A stretch of DNA of 64,000 bases, taken from ZC4RG29 sp035304385. GTDB lineage: Bacteria > Bacteroidota > Bacteroidia > Cytophagales > Cyclobacteriaceae. Made by a program: the position numbers and the translations under genes. The stretch is taken from contig DATGQD010000065.1 in assembly GCA_035304385.1 (NCBI GenBank), forward strand, positions 1 to 64,000, in the 5' to 3' direction. Below are positions 35,838 through 44,986 of this stretch, one piece after another; position 1 is the stretch's first letter, and each line of letters opens with the position of its first letter. The notes beneath the pieces were generated by a model, which saw nothing but the letters and a program-made list of their open reading frames with translations, was not told the origin of the DNA and did no database searches.

Positions 35838-36857
35838 TTACTGTACCGACTGAAACTGGCGCAGGAAGCGAATGTCGTTTTCCGAGAACAGGCGCAGGTC
35901 GTTGATCTGGTAGCGAAGCATGGTGATGCGTTCAATGCCCATACCGAAGGCAAAGCCCGTGAATTCTTCGGGATCGACATTACAGTTTCGCAGCACGTTG
36001 GGATGCACCATGCCTGAGCCGCCAATTTCCACCCACCCTGTGCGTTTGCATACCGGGCAACCCGCCCCTTTGCAGATAAGGCAGCTGATATCCATTTCCG
36101 CGCTGGGTTCTGTGAACGGGAAGAAAGAAGGGCGGAAACGGATTTTTGTGTCCTTGCCGAACATTTCACGGGCGAAGTGATACAGCGTCTGCTTCAGGTC
36201 GGCAAAGCCGACATTCCGGTCGACGTAGAGCGCTTCCACCTGGTGAAAGAAGCAATGCGCCCGGGCGGATATGGCCTCATTGCGGTATACCCGTCCCGGC
36301 ATGATGGCGCGAACGGGCGGCCGGGTCTTCTCCAGGAGTCGGATTTGCACGTTAGAGGTATGTGTCCGCAAAAGGATGTCGGGATTCTTCTTAATGAAGA
36401 ACGTGTCCTGCATTTCGCGGGCGGGATGGTTTTCGGGAAAGTTGAGTGCCGAGAAATTGTGCCAGTCGTCCTCGATCTCCGGACCCTCTTCCACATTGAA
36501 TCCGAGACGCTCGAAGATCGTTATGATCCGCGCCCGCGTCAGGTTGAGTGGGTGTAGGTTGCCGATGCGGTTGGGCACTGGTGGGAGGGTGAGGTCGATG
36601 TCGCCGGTAACCGTTTTTTCGGTGGTGGCGGCTTCGTTCATCTCGCGGAACCTGGCTTCCGCTGCTTGCTTCAGGTCGTTCAGTGCCTTGCCGACCGCTT
36701 TTTTTTCAGTCGGTGGAACCTGTTTGAGTTTCTCGAATAAGGTGCCGAGCACACCCTTACGACTAACGTACCTGAGCCGGAACGCCTCAAGGTCCGCCGG
36801 ACCGTTCACCTTATACGACTCAACCTCCTTTTGTAACGATATTATCTCATCGATCAT
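35838..36857 (-). CDS. pheS: Phenylalanyl-tRNA synthetase alpha subunit
   Basis: PheS forms the catalytic half of the alpha2-beta2 enzyme that charges tRNA-Phe. The 339-residue protein has the N-terminal coiled-coil tRNA-binding region (about 1-90) and the class II core: motif 1 with GFNVEEGPEIEDDWHNF, motif 2 with YRNEAISARAHCFFHQVEAL and motif 3 with GFAFGMGIERITMLRY. No pheT lies next to it, so the subunits are encoded apart, as is common in this phylum. Confidence 0.96.
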   Translation of the reverse strand: MIDEIISLQKEVESYKVNGPADLEAFRLRYVSRKGVLGTLFEKLKQVPPTEKKAVGKALNDLKQAAEARFREMNEAATTEKTVTGDIDLTLPPVPNRIGNLHPLNLTRARIITIFERLGFNVEEGPEIEDDWHNFSALNFPENHPAREMQDTFFIKKNPDILLRTHTSNVQIRLLEKTRPPVRAIMPGRVYRNEAISARAHCFFHQVEALYVDRNVGFADLKQTLYHFAREMFGKDTKIRFRPSFFPFTEPSAEMDISCLICKGAGCPVCKRTGWVEIGGSGMVHPNVLRNCNVDPEEFTGFAFGMGIERITMLRYQINDLRLFSENDIRFLRQFQSVQ

Positions 36858-36973
36858 CTCTCACATACTTGAAAAGCCTGTGCAGCTGCTTTCAGGATAC
36901 TGCCTACCGCCTATGGGGAACAGGTCGTCAAAAATACAAAACCCTTACCGTCTGCGAAAACGAACAAAATCCG

Positions 36974-38056
36974 TTAATGGCCTGAGAAGACATTTTCATC
37001 CGATTCCTTATTGGCGAGACGCCGGAGGATGAGCCGGTCGAGGAAGAGGCTGAAGAGGACGCCTAGCCCGACAATTCCTGCTATGAGATACGCATCGCTA
37101 ACGCCGTTGAGTACGATGGCCAGTATGATAAAGCCGAGTTGGATGGAGGCCAGGATGATGGTGGTCTGGGCGTGCGACATGCCCAATCGCATAATGGCAT
37201 GGTGGACGTGACTCTTGTCAGGTGCAAAGGGTGACTGACGCTTGTACAGTCGGAGGATCACAATGCGACAAGTATCGACAAGGGGTATGATAATAAAGCA
37301 CGCGGCCGTGGCGATGGAGGCCGTAAAACGATACGGCGATGATTCCGGCAGGTTATGGTTGAAGTCGATAAAGTGTATGGTGAGGATGCTCAGCATCATG
37401 CCGATGACAAGGGCGCCGGTGTCGCCCATGAAGATTTCGGAGGGCTCCCAGTTGAAAATCAGAAATGAGAGGATAGCGCCCGCCATGGAGAACGAAAGGA
37501 TGGAATAGACGATGTCGTCGACCAGGTAGAACCAAACACCAAATGCGAGGAGCGCGATCATGGCGATGGACCCGGCCAGACCATCCAGGCCGTCGATCAG
37601 GTTGAACGAGTTGGTGATGACGATGATGGTCAATAGTGTAAGGATATAGCTGACCAGGATAGGAAGTTCTTCGATTCCGAAGAGGCCGTAAAATGATTTC
37701 AGTCGCAGGTCAAGCAACGTAATGATCATAATGGCGACCAGGATCTGTCCCATCAGTTTAATTATCGCGCGCAGGGGTACGAGGTCGTCGCGGAGGCCGA
37801 TAAAGAAGATTACGAACAGCGAGGCCATGATGAATTTAATGTCCTTCCAGCTGAGGATTTCGATCCATACGAGGGAGGCGATGAAGAAGCCGAGGAAAAT
37901 GGCGATGCCTCCCATGGAGGGGGTAACTCTTTTGTGGATTTTTCTACGGCCAGGGATGTCGACCAGGTTCTTCTGCATGGAATATTTGATGATCACAGGG
38001 ATGGTGAGGAATCCGATGACAAAGGACGTGATGACGGTCGCGAGAAGGATGGCCAT
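36974..38056 (-). CDS. Undecaprenyl-phosphate GlcNAc-1-phosphate transferase (WecA/MraY family)
   Basis: A 360-residue membrane protein with about ten helices. Family motifs are in order: GLRDDLVPLRA, NSFNLIDGLDGLAG, FMGDTGALVIG and HVHHAIMRLGMS. These enzymes transfer a sugar-1-phosphate to undecaprenyl phosphate and start O-antigen, enterobacterial-common-antigen-like or capsular chains. Its position at the edge of a polysaccharide locus supports this over peptidoglycan MraY. The ATG at 38056 was chosen over an in-frame TTG. It is 40 bases downstream of the aminotransferase gene on the same strand. Confidence 0.88.
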   Translation of the reverse strand: MAILLATVITSFVIGFLTIPVIIKYSMQKNLVDIPGRRKIHKRVTPSMGGIAIFLGFFIASLVWIEILSWKDIKFIMASLFVIFFIGLRDDLVPLRAIIKLMGQILVAIMIITLLDLRLKSFYGLFGIEELPILVSYILTLLTIIVITNSFNLIDGLDGLAGSIAMIALLAFGVWFYLVDDIVYSILSFSMAGAILSFLIFNWEPSEIFMGDTGALVIGMMLSILTIHFIDFNHNLPESSPYRFTASIATAACFIIIPLVDTCRIVILRLYKRQSPFAPDKSHVHHAIMRLGMSHAQTTIILASIQLGFIILAIVLNGVSDAYLIAGIVGLGVLFSLFLDRLILRRLANKESDENVFSGH

Positions 38057-38096
38057 TGAGGTCAAATGTTCTCAAAAATAGTGAAATGAAAACCAA

Positions 38097-39221
38097 TTAC
38101 TGATTTTTCTGCTGCGGGGTCTCGTAAAAATCGCGGATAGTCGCGCTAACATAACGAACCTGTTCGTCGGTTATTTCGGGGTAAATGGGCAGGGAGAGGA
38201 GTTCGTGCGGCAACCGGTTGGCCACGGGGAAATCGTCCGGATGGTAGCCCAGGTGTCGGTATGCCGGAAGGTTATGGATTGCATAGGGGTAATGCACCAT
38301 CGTTTGAATACCGCGGTCGCGCAGGAATGTCTTTAGCGCATCGCGTTTTTGTGCGCGTATGGCGTAGATGTGGAAGGTATGTGTGGAGGCGGATCTTGTT
38401 GAGGGTGTCGCGATGCCGCCAATCCCGTCCAGCAAAGCCTGATAGCGGCCGGCATGGCCGCGTCGTTTATCGTTCCATGCGGGTAGGTGGGGTAATTTGG
38501 TTAGCAGCACTGCACCCTGGAGGGTATCCATACGGCTGTTGAAACCTTCGATGAGGTGGTCATCCTTTTCCAGGGCGCCATGGTTGGCGAAGCGGCGTGC
38601 CTTTTCGGCGAGCTGGGGGCTGTATGTGGCAAAGCATCCGGCATCACCGTAGGCGCCAAGATTTTTGGTGGGGTAGAAGCTGAACGCTGCGGCATGTCCG
38701 AAGCTGCCGGCGAAATGTGCATTAATTTCCGTGCCGTGCGCCTGTGCGCAGTCTTCGATGAGCAGCAGGTTGTGCCGGTCGCAGACAGCGCGGATTTCTT
38801 CGATGTGCGCTGCCTGGCCGAAGAGGTGGACCACTATAACGGCTTTTGTTTGTGGCGTGATGCGTTCGGCGAGGCGGTCCGGGTCCAGTGTGTAGGTTTC
38901 GGGATGGACGTCAGCGAATACGGGCCTGGCCTGGCACAGGGTGATGACTTCGGCGGAGGGGACGCAGCTAAACGCCGGGGTGATGACCTCGTCGCCGGGT
39001 CCGATGCCGAGCACTTTGAGTGCGATAAGCAGTGCGTCGGTGCCGTTGCCGGTGGCGACAACGTGGGGGAGCCCGATGGTGCGGCCGAAGGCCTCTTCGA
39101 ACTGTGCGACTTCTTTTCCGCGGATAAAGTTGAATCCTTTGACAGCATCGTTGATCGCTTGGTCAAGCTCATCCTTCAGGGATTGGTACTGTGCTTCCAG
39201 GTCGATGAACGGTACGCGCAT
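38097..39221 (-). CDS. DegT/DnrJ/EryC1 family sugar aminotransferase
   Basis: A PLP-dependent nucleotide-sugar aminotransferase of 374 residues. The PLP lysine lies in FYPTKNLGAYGDAG (about residue 182). Other landmarks are the GNGTDALLIAL cofactor loop and LIEDCAQAHGTE. It resembles the FdtB/QdtB branch, which makes 3-amino-3,6-dideoxy sugars on dTDP. The start at 39221 (MRVPFIDLEAQYQSLKDEL) is typical; the frame continues nine codons further. A second family member is at 59115, so two different amino sugars may be made. Confidence 0.87.
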   Translation of the reverse strand: MRVPFIDLEAQYQSLKDELDQAINDAVKGFNFIRGKEVAQFEEAFGRTIGLPHVVATGNGTDALLIALKVLGIGPGDEVITPAFSCVPSAEVITLCQARPVFADVHPETYTLDPDRLAERITPQTKAVIVVHLFGQAAHIEEIRAVCDRHNLLLIEDCAQAHGTEINAHFAGSFGHAAAFSFYPTKNLGAYGDAGCFATYSPQLAEKARRFANHGALEKDDHLIEGFNSRMDTLQGAVLLTKLPHLPAWNDKRRGHAGRYQALLDGIGGIATPSTRSASTHTFHIYAIRAQKRDALKTFLRDRGIQTMVHYPYAIHNLPAYRHLGYHPDDFPVANRLPHELLSLPIYPEITDEQVRYVSATIRDFYETPQQKNQ

Positions 39222-39359
39222 GGCGTTGGGTTTTGGTGTAATATGCAAAAAATCATGGTCGTGAGGAATAATGTTCGTACCCTGCCGCTAAGGGGCAAAT
39301 GTTTTCTCTGTCTCTTATTTTCGCGGTTAGGGACAGAGGTTGGTTTCCTAAATATGCCT

Positions 39360-39367
39360 TATGTTTG
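39360..39367 (+). promoter_or_regulatory. Candidate -7 element for the first Wzy-like gene
   Basis: TATGTTTG fits TAnnTTTG, 43 bases before the ATG at 39411, with a TTG box 17 bases upstream. It is at the left boundary of the mixed-strand glycan section. Confidence 0.4.
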
Positions 39368-39410
39368 AGCAATCAAGAAAGGGAGTGTCTGACAAACCGT
39401 CTTCTTGGGA

Positions 39411-40685
39411 ATGAGACTAATTGCCAAATACTACCTCCTGTTCCTCTGCCTGAACATCTTCTTCCCTAAGATCGATCTGGGTGGAATAGCCTTCTACTTT
39501 TTTGAAATCACAAACGCAGTACTTTTTGCCGTGTTCTTCCTCCTGCACCGGAAGGTGTATTTCAATAACCAAGTAGTCAGGATTTATGTGGCTTTCATGA
39601 TCCTGACTTTTCTTTCCTTTTGGGTGGGATTCGTGAAGTTTGGGTTCTTTGATGCCGCGTCGTTCGGTAGAGTCGTGAAATTTACCTTCTTTATTTTCTA
39701 CATAATATTTCCCTATTATTTATATCGATACATATCCGAAGAGCAGATTGCCCGTGTTCTGAATTTTCAGATGCTTTTTTTCCTGTTGGCAGGTGCGTAC
39801 GTGATGTACAACATGATAACATCCCCCGCATCCATGGTCGAATACATCTGGGGATACGACAATCGATACCGGCTCGTGGGCTTCACGGGCTACGGGATAG
39901 GACTCGACGGAAAGATAGAACGCTTGGCAGGCACAACTTCCGTGTCGATGGGTGTATTTGTGGCCTTTGTTTTTCTGGTATTTCTAGCTGTTTATCATTT
40001 CACACGGAGCAAGCTAGTCCTGATCAAGTTGATCCTGCTGCTCGTCCTGCTGGTGTTGACATACTCCAGAACGGGACTAATTGTCCTGCTAACCGGCATT
40101 GCATACTATGCACTGCTGAACGTCAGGTCGCTACTTATCTGGAAGATTGCAGCGGTGGTGGCGCTATTGGTTGTCATCGCGTGGTCTTCGGGAATGCTGG
40201 GGTCGCTAAGCTCTGTGGGGACACTATCGAAGCTTACAGAGATGTCACCTTTGAAGGATCCCCGGGTGGTAATGCTTTTTGAGGGCTTTGAATACCTTGC
40301 AAAAAATCCGGAAGCGATTGTGCTCGGTTCGGGCTATGGCGAAAAATATTCTTTAGAGGCCGTTGGCTATCCGCATTTGGAGGGGATTTTTCCGACAACT
40401 CTCTTGACGTCGGGGATATTTGGTGTGATTCTCCTGGCTTTGCAATTCTACATTATTTGGTGGTACGCCCGGAAAGAATCAGGGTCAGTCGAAAGCCGCT
40501 TCAACATGTATCTGTACGGTATTCGTCTGTTTGCGCCCGGTTGGTTTCTCAGCTCCCTGCTATCGGGTAACACATTTCAGACCGATTTTTACTTCCCGAT
40601 AATATATTTCATATTCATGGTTTCCTACCTGCGGGCGCGAGACCAGCATTATTCGCTCCCCATCCGGAGCGTTCCCGCATTGTAA
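39411..40685 (+). CDS. O-antigen ligase/polymerase-like membrane protein (Wzy/WaaL type)
   Basis: A 424-residue protein with about eleven to twelve hydrophobic segments and a large periplasmic loop near residues 270-330. The segment LTYSRTGLIVLLTGI and the following loop (GSGYGEKYSLEAVGYPHLEG) match the O-antigen ligase/polymerase superfamily pattern, in which arginine and histidine residues bind the lipid-linked glycan. Ligase and polymerase cannot be separated by sequence alone. It is the only gene of its strand locally, and a similar gene lies at 46050. Confidence 0.72.
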   Translation: MRLIAKYYLLFLCLNIFFPKIDLGGIAFYFFEITNAVLFAVFFLLHRKVYFNNQVVRIYVAFMILTFLSFWVGFVKFGFFDAASFGRVVKFTFFIFYIIFPYYLYRYISEEQIARVLNFQMLFFLLAGAYVMYNMITSPASMVEYIWGYDNRYRLVGFTGYGIGLDGKIERLAGTTSVSMGVFVAFVFLVFLAVYHFTRSKLVLIKLILLLVLLVLTYSRTGLIVLLTGIAYYALLNVRSLLIWKIAAVVALLVVIAWSSGMLGSLSSVGTLSKLTEMSPLKDPRVVMLFEGFEYLAKNPEAIVLGSGYGEKYSLEAVGYPHLEGIFPTTLLTSGIFGVILLALQFYIIWWYARKESGSVESRFNMYLYGIRLFAPGWFLSSLLSGNTFQTDFYFPIIYFIFMVSYLRARDQHYSLPIRSVPAL

Positions 40686-40772
40686 CGACCGTTGTCGTCG
40701 TGGTTCGCGACTTGGAAAAACTTAGCCATGAGATTACCTGTCGTGTGTTCTGACAATAAGCAACAGGGGGAT

Positions 40773-41933
40773 TTACATGCCATGAATGGCGGTGGCGTAC
40801 TCGCTATTGCCCGTTTTCATCACCCCTGAATACAATCGAATCATGCTGTCTATCATTGCATCGACAGTAAAATGCTGATAGAACCGATCCTTTGCTGCAG
40901 TCGAAAAACGGCTTGCCAGCTCCTGATCATTGGTAGCAGTGCGGATCGCGTCAGCCAAAGCCTTGCCGTCTCTTGGTGGTACGGTTAAACCGGTAACATT
41001 ATGCTGGTTGACCCACGACACGCCGGAATCTGGTAGGTTCGTTGTCACCAAAGGTTTGCCCAGCGACATAGCTTCCAGCAACACAATGCCAAACGCTTCC
41101 GTTCTGTATATTGAGGGTAGGCAGAATACGTTCGCCAACTCATAATATAGTGCCACCTCTTCCGTCGTTAATTGTCCCAGAATCCGTACCCGTTCGCTCA
41201 GACCCTTGCGCTCAATGAGACCAGAAAGACGTCGCTGAAGCGGTCCATCGCCCCCGATGAGGATAAGGTAGGAGTCATCCAGGTGGGAGGCGGCGTCAAT
41301 CAGATACTCGAAGCCCTTGTAGTACACCAGTCGGCCTAGCGAAAAGATCACTTTCTTGTCGCCAACAGATGTGCGTACTTTCTCAATCTGCTCTCGAGTA
41401 GGCGTTGCTTCTAGTGGACGGATTCCTATGGGAATGACGTGAACCTTGTCCATGTAAGACCCGAGGTGACCGGACCCTTTCGCGTAATTTGGGCTTGTCG
41501 TGATAATCGCGTCCGCTCTTCTCAGCATCCAGTTTTGCAGTGGCATGAAAAAGAGCAAAGGCACTTTCTGCCTCAAGATATCGCTGTGCCAGTGAATGAC
41601 GACCTTGCATTTTGGCCTGGCGTAGAACAACGCCATGGTGGCAATAGGGTCGGGATGGTGAAGATGCACGATGTCATATCCGGTGGCAATTTCCCGAAAC
41701 TTTTGTATCAGCTGTGGGGTAAGTGAAAGGGACAGCAATTGGCCGTAGGACTTTGTTCGATGAACCTTAAATCCATTCGTCTCATCGAGCTCATAAACAG
41801 GCTCTTTATTTGAACACAGTACGTCGCACCTGATGCCCTTGGCGTTAAGCCCTTCAGCAAGGTTGAACACTAGTGTTTCGACACCTCCGACGTGGGGAGG
41901 AAAATATCGGCCGACCTGGAGTACACGCAACAT
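40773..41933 (-). CDS. Glycosyltransferase family 4
   Basis: A 386-residue cytoplasmic GT-B enzyme. The N-terminal acceptor domain starts LRVLQVGRYFPPHVGGVE, whose GGxE turn is typical of GT4. The C-terminal donor domain begins near KVIFSLGRLVYYKGFEYLI and contains EAFGIVLLE, the E-x7-E motif that binds the nucleotide sugar. It is likely a mannosyl- or N-acetylhexosaminyl-transferase, but the donor cannot be told. The start at 41933 is the methionine in line with the family; an upstream frame extension lacks homology. Confidence 0.9.
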   Translation of the reverse strand: MLRVLQVGRYFPPHVGGVETLVFNLAEGLNAKGIRCDVLCSNKEPVYELDETNGFKVHRTKSYGQLLSLSLTPQLIQKFREIATGYDIVHLHHPDPIATMALFYARPKCKVVIHWHSDILRQKVPLLFFMPLQNWMLRRADAIITTSPNYAKGSGHLGSYMDKVHVIPIGIRPLEATPTREQIEKVRTSVGDKKVIFSLGRLVYYKGFEYLIDAASHLDDSYLILIGGDGPLQRRLSGLIERKGLSERVRILGQLTTEEVALYYELANVFCLPSIYRTEAFGIVLLEAMSLGKPLVTTNLPDSGVSWVNQHNVTGLTVPPRDGKALADAIRTATNDQELASRFSTAAKDRFYQHFTVDAMIDSMIRLYSGVMKTGNSEYATAIHGM

Positions 41934-42175
41934 CTGATAACAATGCTCACCCGCTGGCAATATAGTTAATCATCTTGTTCCTGCATCTTCAAATTGTTTA
42001 TCGTATTAACTTCGGGATGAAAGGATGACTATGCCCGTCACTTCTTGTGCGCTATATTGAAGTGATGGAAGTGACATTCGTTAGGCTTTCGGAAGCGAGA
42101 CGAAAAATGCTAAATTCGCCCTGTTTCAATGTCAGGTACGAGGGGAAGCTTCGATCTACATAAATATGCTTATCA

Positions 42176-42955
42176 ATGAGTATCAAGAACTCGGTCGCTT
42201 TTTATCGGCACTTGCTGGAACACCCAGAGATACGCAAGGCATTCTATCATTTTACCAGCTTGACAGGGTTGTGCCAGTACGAACGGCTTTTTGAATATGT
42301 TGAGACTATTCCAAACAAAGGGCTGAGAATCCTCGATTGGGGATGTGGCAACGGGTGGTTCTCCTACTACCTTTGGCACCGTGGCTTTACGAACGTGGTA
42401 TCGTACGGATATGGCTGGGACGCAATCGATCCTGGGAGGAAATATTTGCCCGCTTTGCAGTATGTGAACGGTGAGGAGGCTCAAGTTAAAAACCCTAGTG
42501 ATATCCCCTTTCCTGACAATTCGTTCGATTTGATTTTTTCGGTTGGCGTGCTGGAGCATGTTCACGAGACAGGCGGCGATCAGATGCATTCCATGCGAGA
42601 GATTAATAGAATATTGCGGCCTGGGGGACGATTCTTTTGCTATCATCTACCCAATCAGTACACCTGGATTGAGTTCATAAAAGGCCTTTTTGTTAGCGGC
42701 AAGGGCAAGCACTATTTGCATACCAAAAAGTTTACGTCGACGGACATCAACAATCTGGCGGCCGACTCAGGATTCGAGGTGAGTGCAATGCGCAGGTACA
42801 ATGTTCTGCCATACAACATTCACAGAAATGCATTGTATGATAACCGCGTCCTGGCCTCGTTATATACGGGCCTGGACAATTTGGTACTTAATACTCCATT
42901 GAGTCACCTTTCTCAATGTTACCTGTTTGAAGCCATCAGGAAAGAAAACGCATGA
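42176..42955 (+). CDS. SAM-dependent methyltransferase (Methyltransf_11 type)
   Basis: A 259-residue class I methyltransferase with the SAM loop LDWGCGNGWFSYYL (about residues 54-67), the IPFPDNSFDLIFSVGVLEHV segment and LRPGGRFFCYHLPN, all typical of Methyltransf_11. In a polysaccharide locus it could methylate a sugar or a lipid carrier, but no substrate is visible. It is transcribed alone between a minus-strand glycosyltransferase and a convergent FkbM gene. Confidence 0.85.
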   Translation: MSIKNSVAFYRHLLEHPEIRKAFYHFTSLTGLCQYERLFEYVETIPNKGLRILDWGCGNGWFSYYLWHRGFTNVVSYGYGWDAIDPGRKYLPALQYVNGEEAQVKNPSDIPFPDNSFDLIFSVGVLEHVHETGGDQMHSMREINRILRPGGRFFCYHLPNQYTWIEFIKGLFVSGKGKHYLHTKKFTSTDINNLAADSGFEVSAMRRYNVLPYNIHRNALYDNRVLASLYTGLDNLVLNTPLSHLSQCYLFEAIRKENA

Positions 42956-43069
42956 CGATCCTGAAGTCTTCCCGTTGAAATGAAGTAGGCACTTGATGAT
43001 AGCTCCAGTGAATACCTCTGTCATTGAGCCGTTCCAATGGCAAAGTTTGATTGCCTATTAGAGTGCGTA

Positions 43070-43870
43070 CTAAGCTCTTTCGAGCCAAAGCATCCCTGCA
43101 TTGAATCGTTCATCCCTATCGTGCCTGACGATGCGAAAGGAATGCTTCTGCAGGTAATCTGTGATGATGGCAACATCTTTGTCCTGGTACTCCAGTCTGA
43201 TACAGCGAATTCTCGTCAGCAAGTCCGAGGGGATTGACGGAATGATGGTGAATTCGGCGCCTTCACAGTCAACCTTCAAAAGGTCGATCCGATCCAGGTT
43301 ATATTGTGCAGCGAGACTTTTTAGTGTGATGGTCTCTACCGGCTCTACTGCATCTGACGCGCCTCGTTCAGATGTGATTGCATTATAAGGGCTTGAGTTC
43401 ACGGGGATGAATACCGTGTCTCCGTCTTGGTCGGTTACAGCGGCTCTAATCGGGATTACTTTGCCTGAAAGCTTATTGGTTTGCGCATTGGTTTGCAGTA
43501 CATTGAATGCACGGGAGTTTGGCTCTATCGAAAGCACCTTGCTTGCGCTGTTCGTAGCGGCGTACAAGGTAAACGTGCCGATGTTGGCGCCTATGTCGAC
43601 AACAACTCCTCCTTTAGGAATGTCGCCGTAATCCTTTCTTCCGAAAATCACGAACACTGTGACGACGTCGTCAGGATGGTCCGACAGGTGGATTGTGGTA
43701 CCGTCGCGCAGCGTTAGCGATTTTACGGCGCCAGAACTCCCCTTAATGTAGCTTCTTAGTATCATCCCCGAGCCCTTGAACGTCCGCACAATGCGCGCGG
43801 CCGCTTTCCCAAAGGCGATTCCCTTGGATATAATTTCGCTAAGTTTGATTTCGCGTCTAAAGATTCGCAT
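43070..43870 (-). CDS. FkbM family methyltransferase
   Basis: A 266-residue protein of the FkbM family, which O-methylates sugars and polyketides. The SAM-binding region reads GGVVVDIGANIGTFTLYAAT (about residues 85-104), and the DLLKVDCEGAEFTIIP motif that defines FkbM lies near residue 205. It overlaps the upstream glycosyltransferase gene by 14 bases, so the two should be made together and may act on the same residue of the polymer. Confidence 0.88.
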   Translation of the reverse strand: MRIFRREIKLSEIISKGIAFGKAAARIVRTFKGSGMILRSYIKGSSGAVKSLTLRDGTTIHLSDHPDDVVTVFVIFGRKDYGDIPKGGVVVDIGANIGTFTLYAATNSASKVLSIEPNSRAFNVLQTNAQTNKLSGKVIPIRAAVTDQDGDTVFIPVNSSPYNAITSERGASDAVEPVETITLKSLAAQYNLDRIDLLKVDCEGAEFTIIPSIPSDLLTRIRCIRLEYQDKDVAIITDYLQKHSFRIVRHDRDERFNAGMLWLERA

Positions 43871-44981
43871 AGAGACTGGTAATGATCTGACGATATTGCT
43901 GAACTTTGTCCTCGATATTGTGATATGTCCGGATATAATTGAATGCGTTGGCGCCGAGCTGCTCTATTTTTTCGTCGTTCAATGAGAGCACAAACTTCTT
44001 GGCGGCTTCGAGATTGTCGCTACAGCAGAACCCTATGTTGTGCTTTTCGAGCATGTTATCTGGATTCACGGCAAATGATAGTATTGGAGTCTGCGTCAAC
44101 CCTGCCTGGATAAAGGTATTGGGGAATCCTTCTGCGCTTGAAGTGTTGACGAGGCATTTCGCTTTCCGGAAATATGCTATCGACTCGAAAAAGCTGACAC
44201 CATCGCGGAATTCCAGGTTTCCGATAGCTTCCGCTTCCCTGGTGATCTTGTCCTTGGCTGGACCACTTCCTGAAAGAATCATTACGAACCTGTGGGAAGG
44301 GAGTGCCTGAGCCAGTCGAATAAAGAGCTCGGGACGCTTAAAGCTATCAGCCCTGGCAATCCATAGGAGGTACTCTCTTGTTCCAGAGGGTTGTTCGCCG
44401 GAAATGGGGAATCCATTCCGGATTACTACACTGTCCAGATTTTCTGTACGCTTCAGGGTTACCTGTTGATGTTCATTTTGGGTAATGATCGCGTCAGCGC
44501 GGTGCAATGCTAGTTTGTACATGAGACCGAACAAATTCTTGCTTCGTGTAAAGTGTCCATTAATGTCCCAATCATGACCTGTGCGGAAGATCACCCGCTT
44601 GCCGCGAAGAATTTTGCCAAAAAGAACGACATAGGCGAGGAAATCACTTGCGGTTGAGCAGACATATATGTCCGAATTGTCGCGCCACACGAAAAGGCAA
44701 AAGCGAAGCCGGGATACTATCTTGTGAAAATAGGAGGGAAAACGTTCTGGATTAAGATGTCTGACTCTTATTATGCCAACATTGTCCATCACCATCTGTG
44801 GGTCCTGACCGTAGTCGCCAACTACAAACTTTACCTCGTAATGAGGATCCTTGGCAAGCTCGCGGGAAATGTAGTAAAGGTTGATCTCTGCTCCACCGAA
44901 GCCATTGTTCATCCTTGCGAAAACCGGATAGGACCCGGCCATGAAGAAGCACAGTCTTATTTTTCTAAGAGGGATTTCCAC
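43857..44981 (-). CDS. Glycosyltransferase family 4-like protein
   Basis: A 374-residue GT-B enzyme. It starts KIRLCFFMAGSYPVF and has a GGAEINLYYISREL acceptor-domain turn. The donor domain begins YLLWIARADSFKRPELFIRL and has SAEGFPNTFIQAGLTQTPIL, where the E-x7-E motif has Gln for the second Glu. That change may alter nucleotide binding or donor choice. It lies five bases downstream of another glycosyltransferase gene and overlaps the FkbM gene. Confidence 0.86.
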   Translation of the reverse strand: MEIPLRKIRLCFFMAGSYPVFARMNNGFGGAEINLYYISRELAKDPHYEVKFVVGDYGQDPQMVMDNVGIIRVRHLNPERFPSYFHKIVSRLRFCLFVWRDNSDIYVCSTASDFLAYVVLFGKILRGKRVIFRTGHDWDINGHFTRSKNLFGLMYKLALHRADAIITQNEHQQVTLKRTENLDSVVIRNGFPISGEQPSGTREYLLWIARADSFKRPELFIRLAQALPSHRFVMILSGSGPAKDKITREAEAIGNLEFRDGVSFFESIAYFRKAKCLVNTSSAEGFPNTFIQAGLTQTPILSFAVNPDNMLEKHNIGFCCSDNLEAAKKFVLSLNDEKIEQLGANAFNYIRTYHNIEDKVQQYRQIITSLYANL

Positions 44982-44986
44982 AAGGC

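Noticed and set aside
38556..39368. 270-codon plus-strand frame opposite the 38 kb aminotransferase
   Set aside because: Shadow of a PLP enzyme with intact active-site motifs; glycine/valine-rich antisense composition.
41934..42175. Small gene in the 242-base gap before the methyltransferase at 42176
   Set aside because: No frame with a credible start or homology; it probably holds only a promoter (TAAATTCG near 42110).
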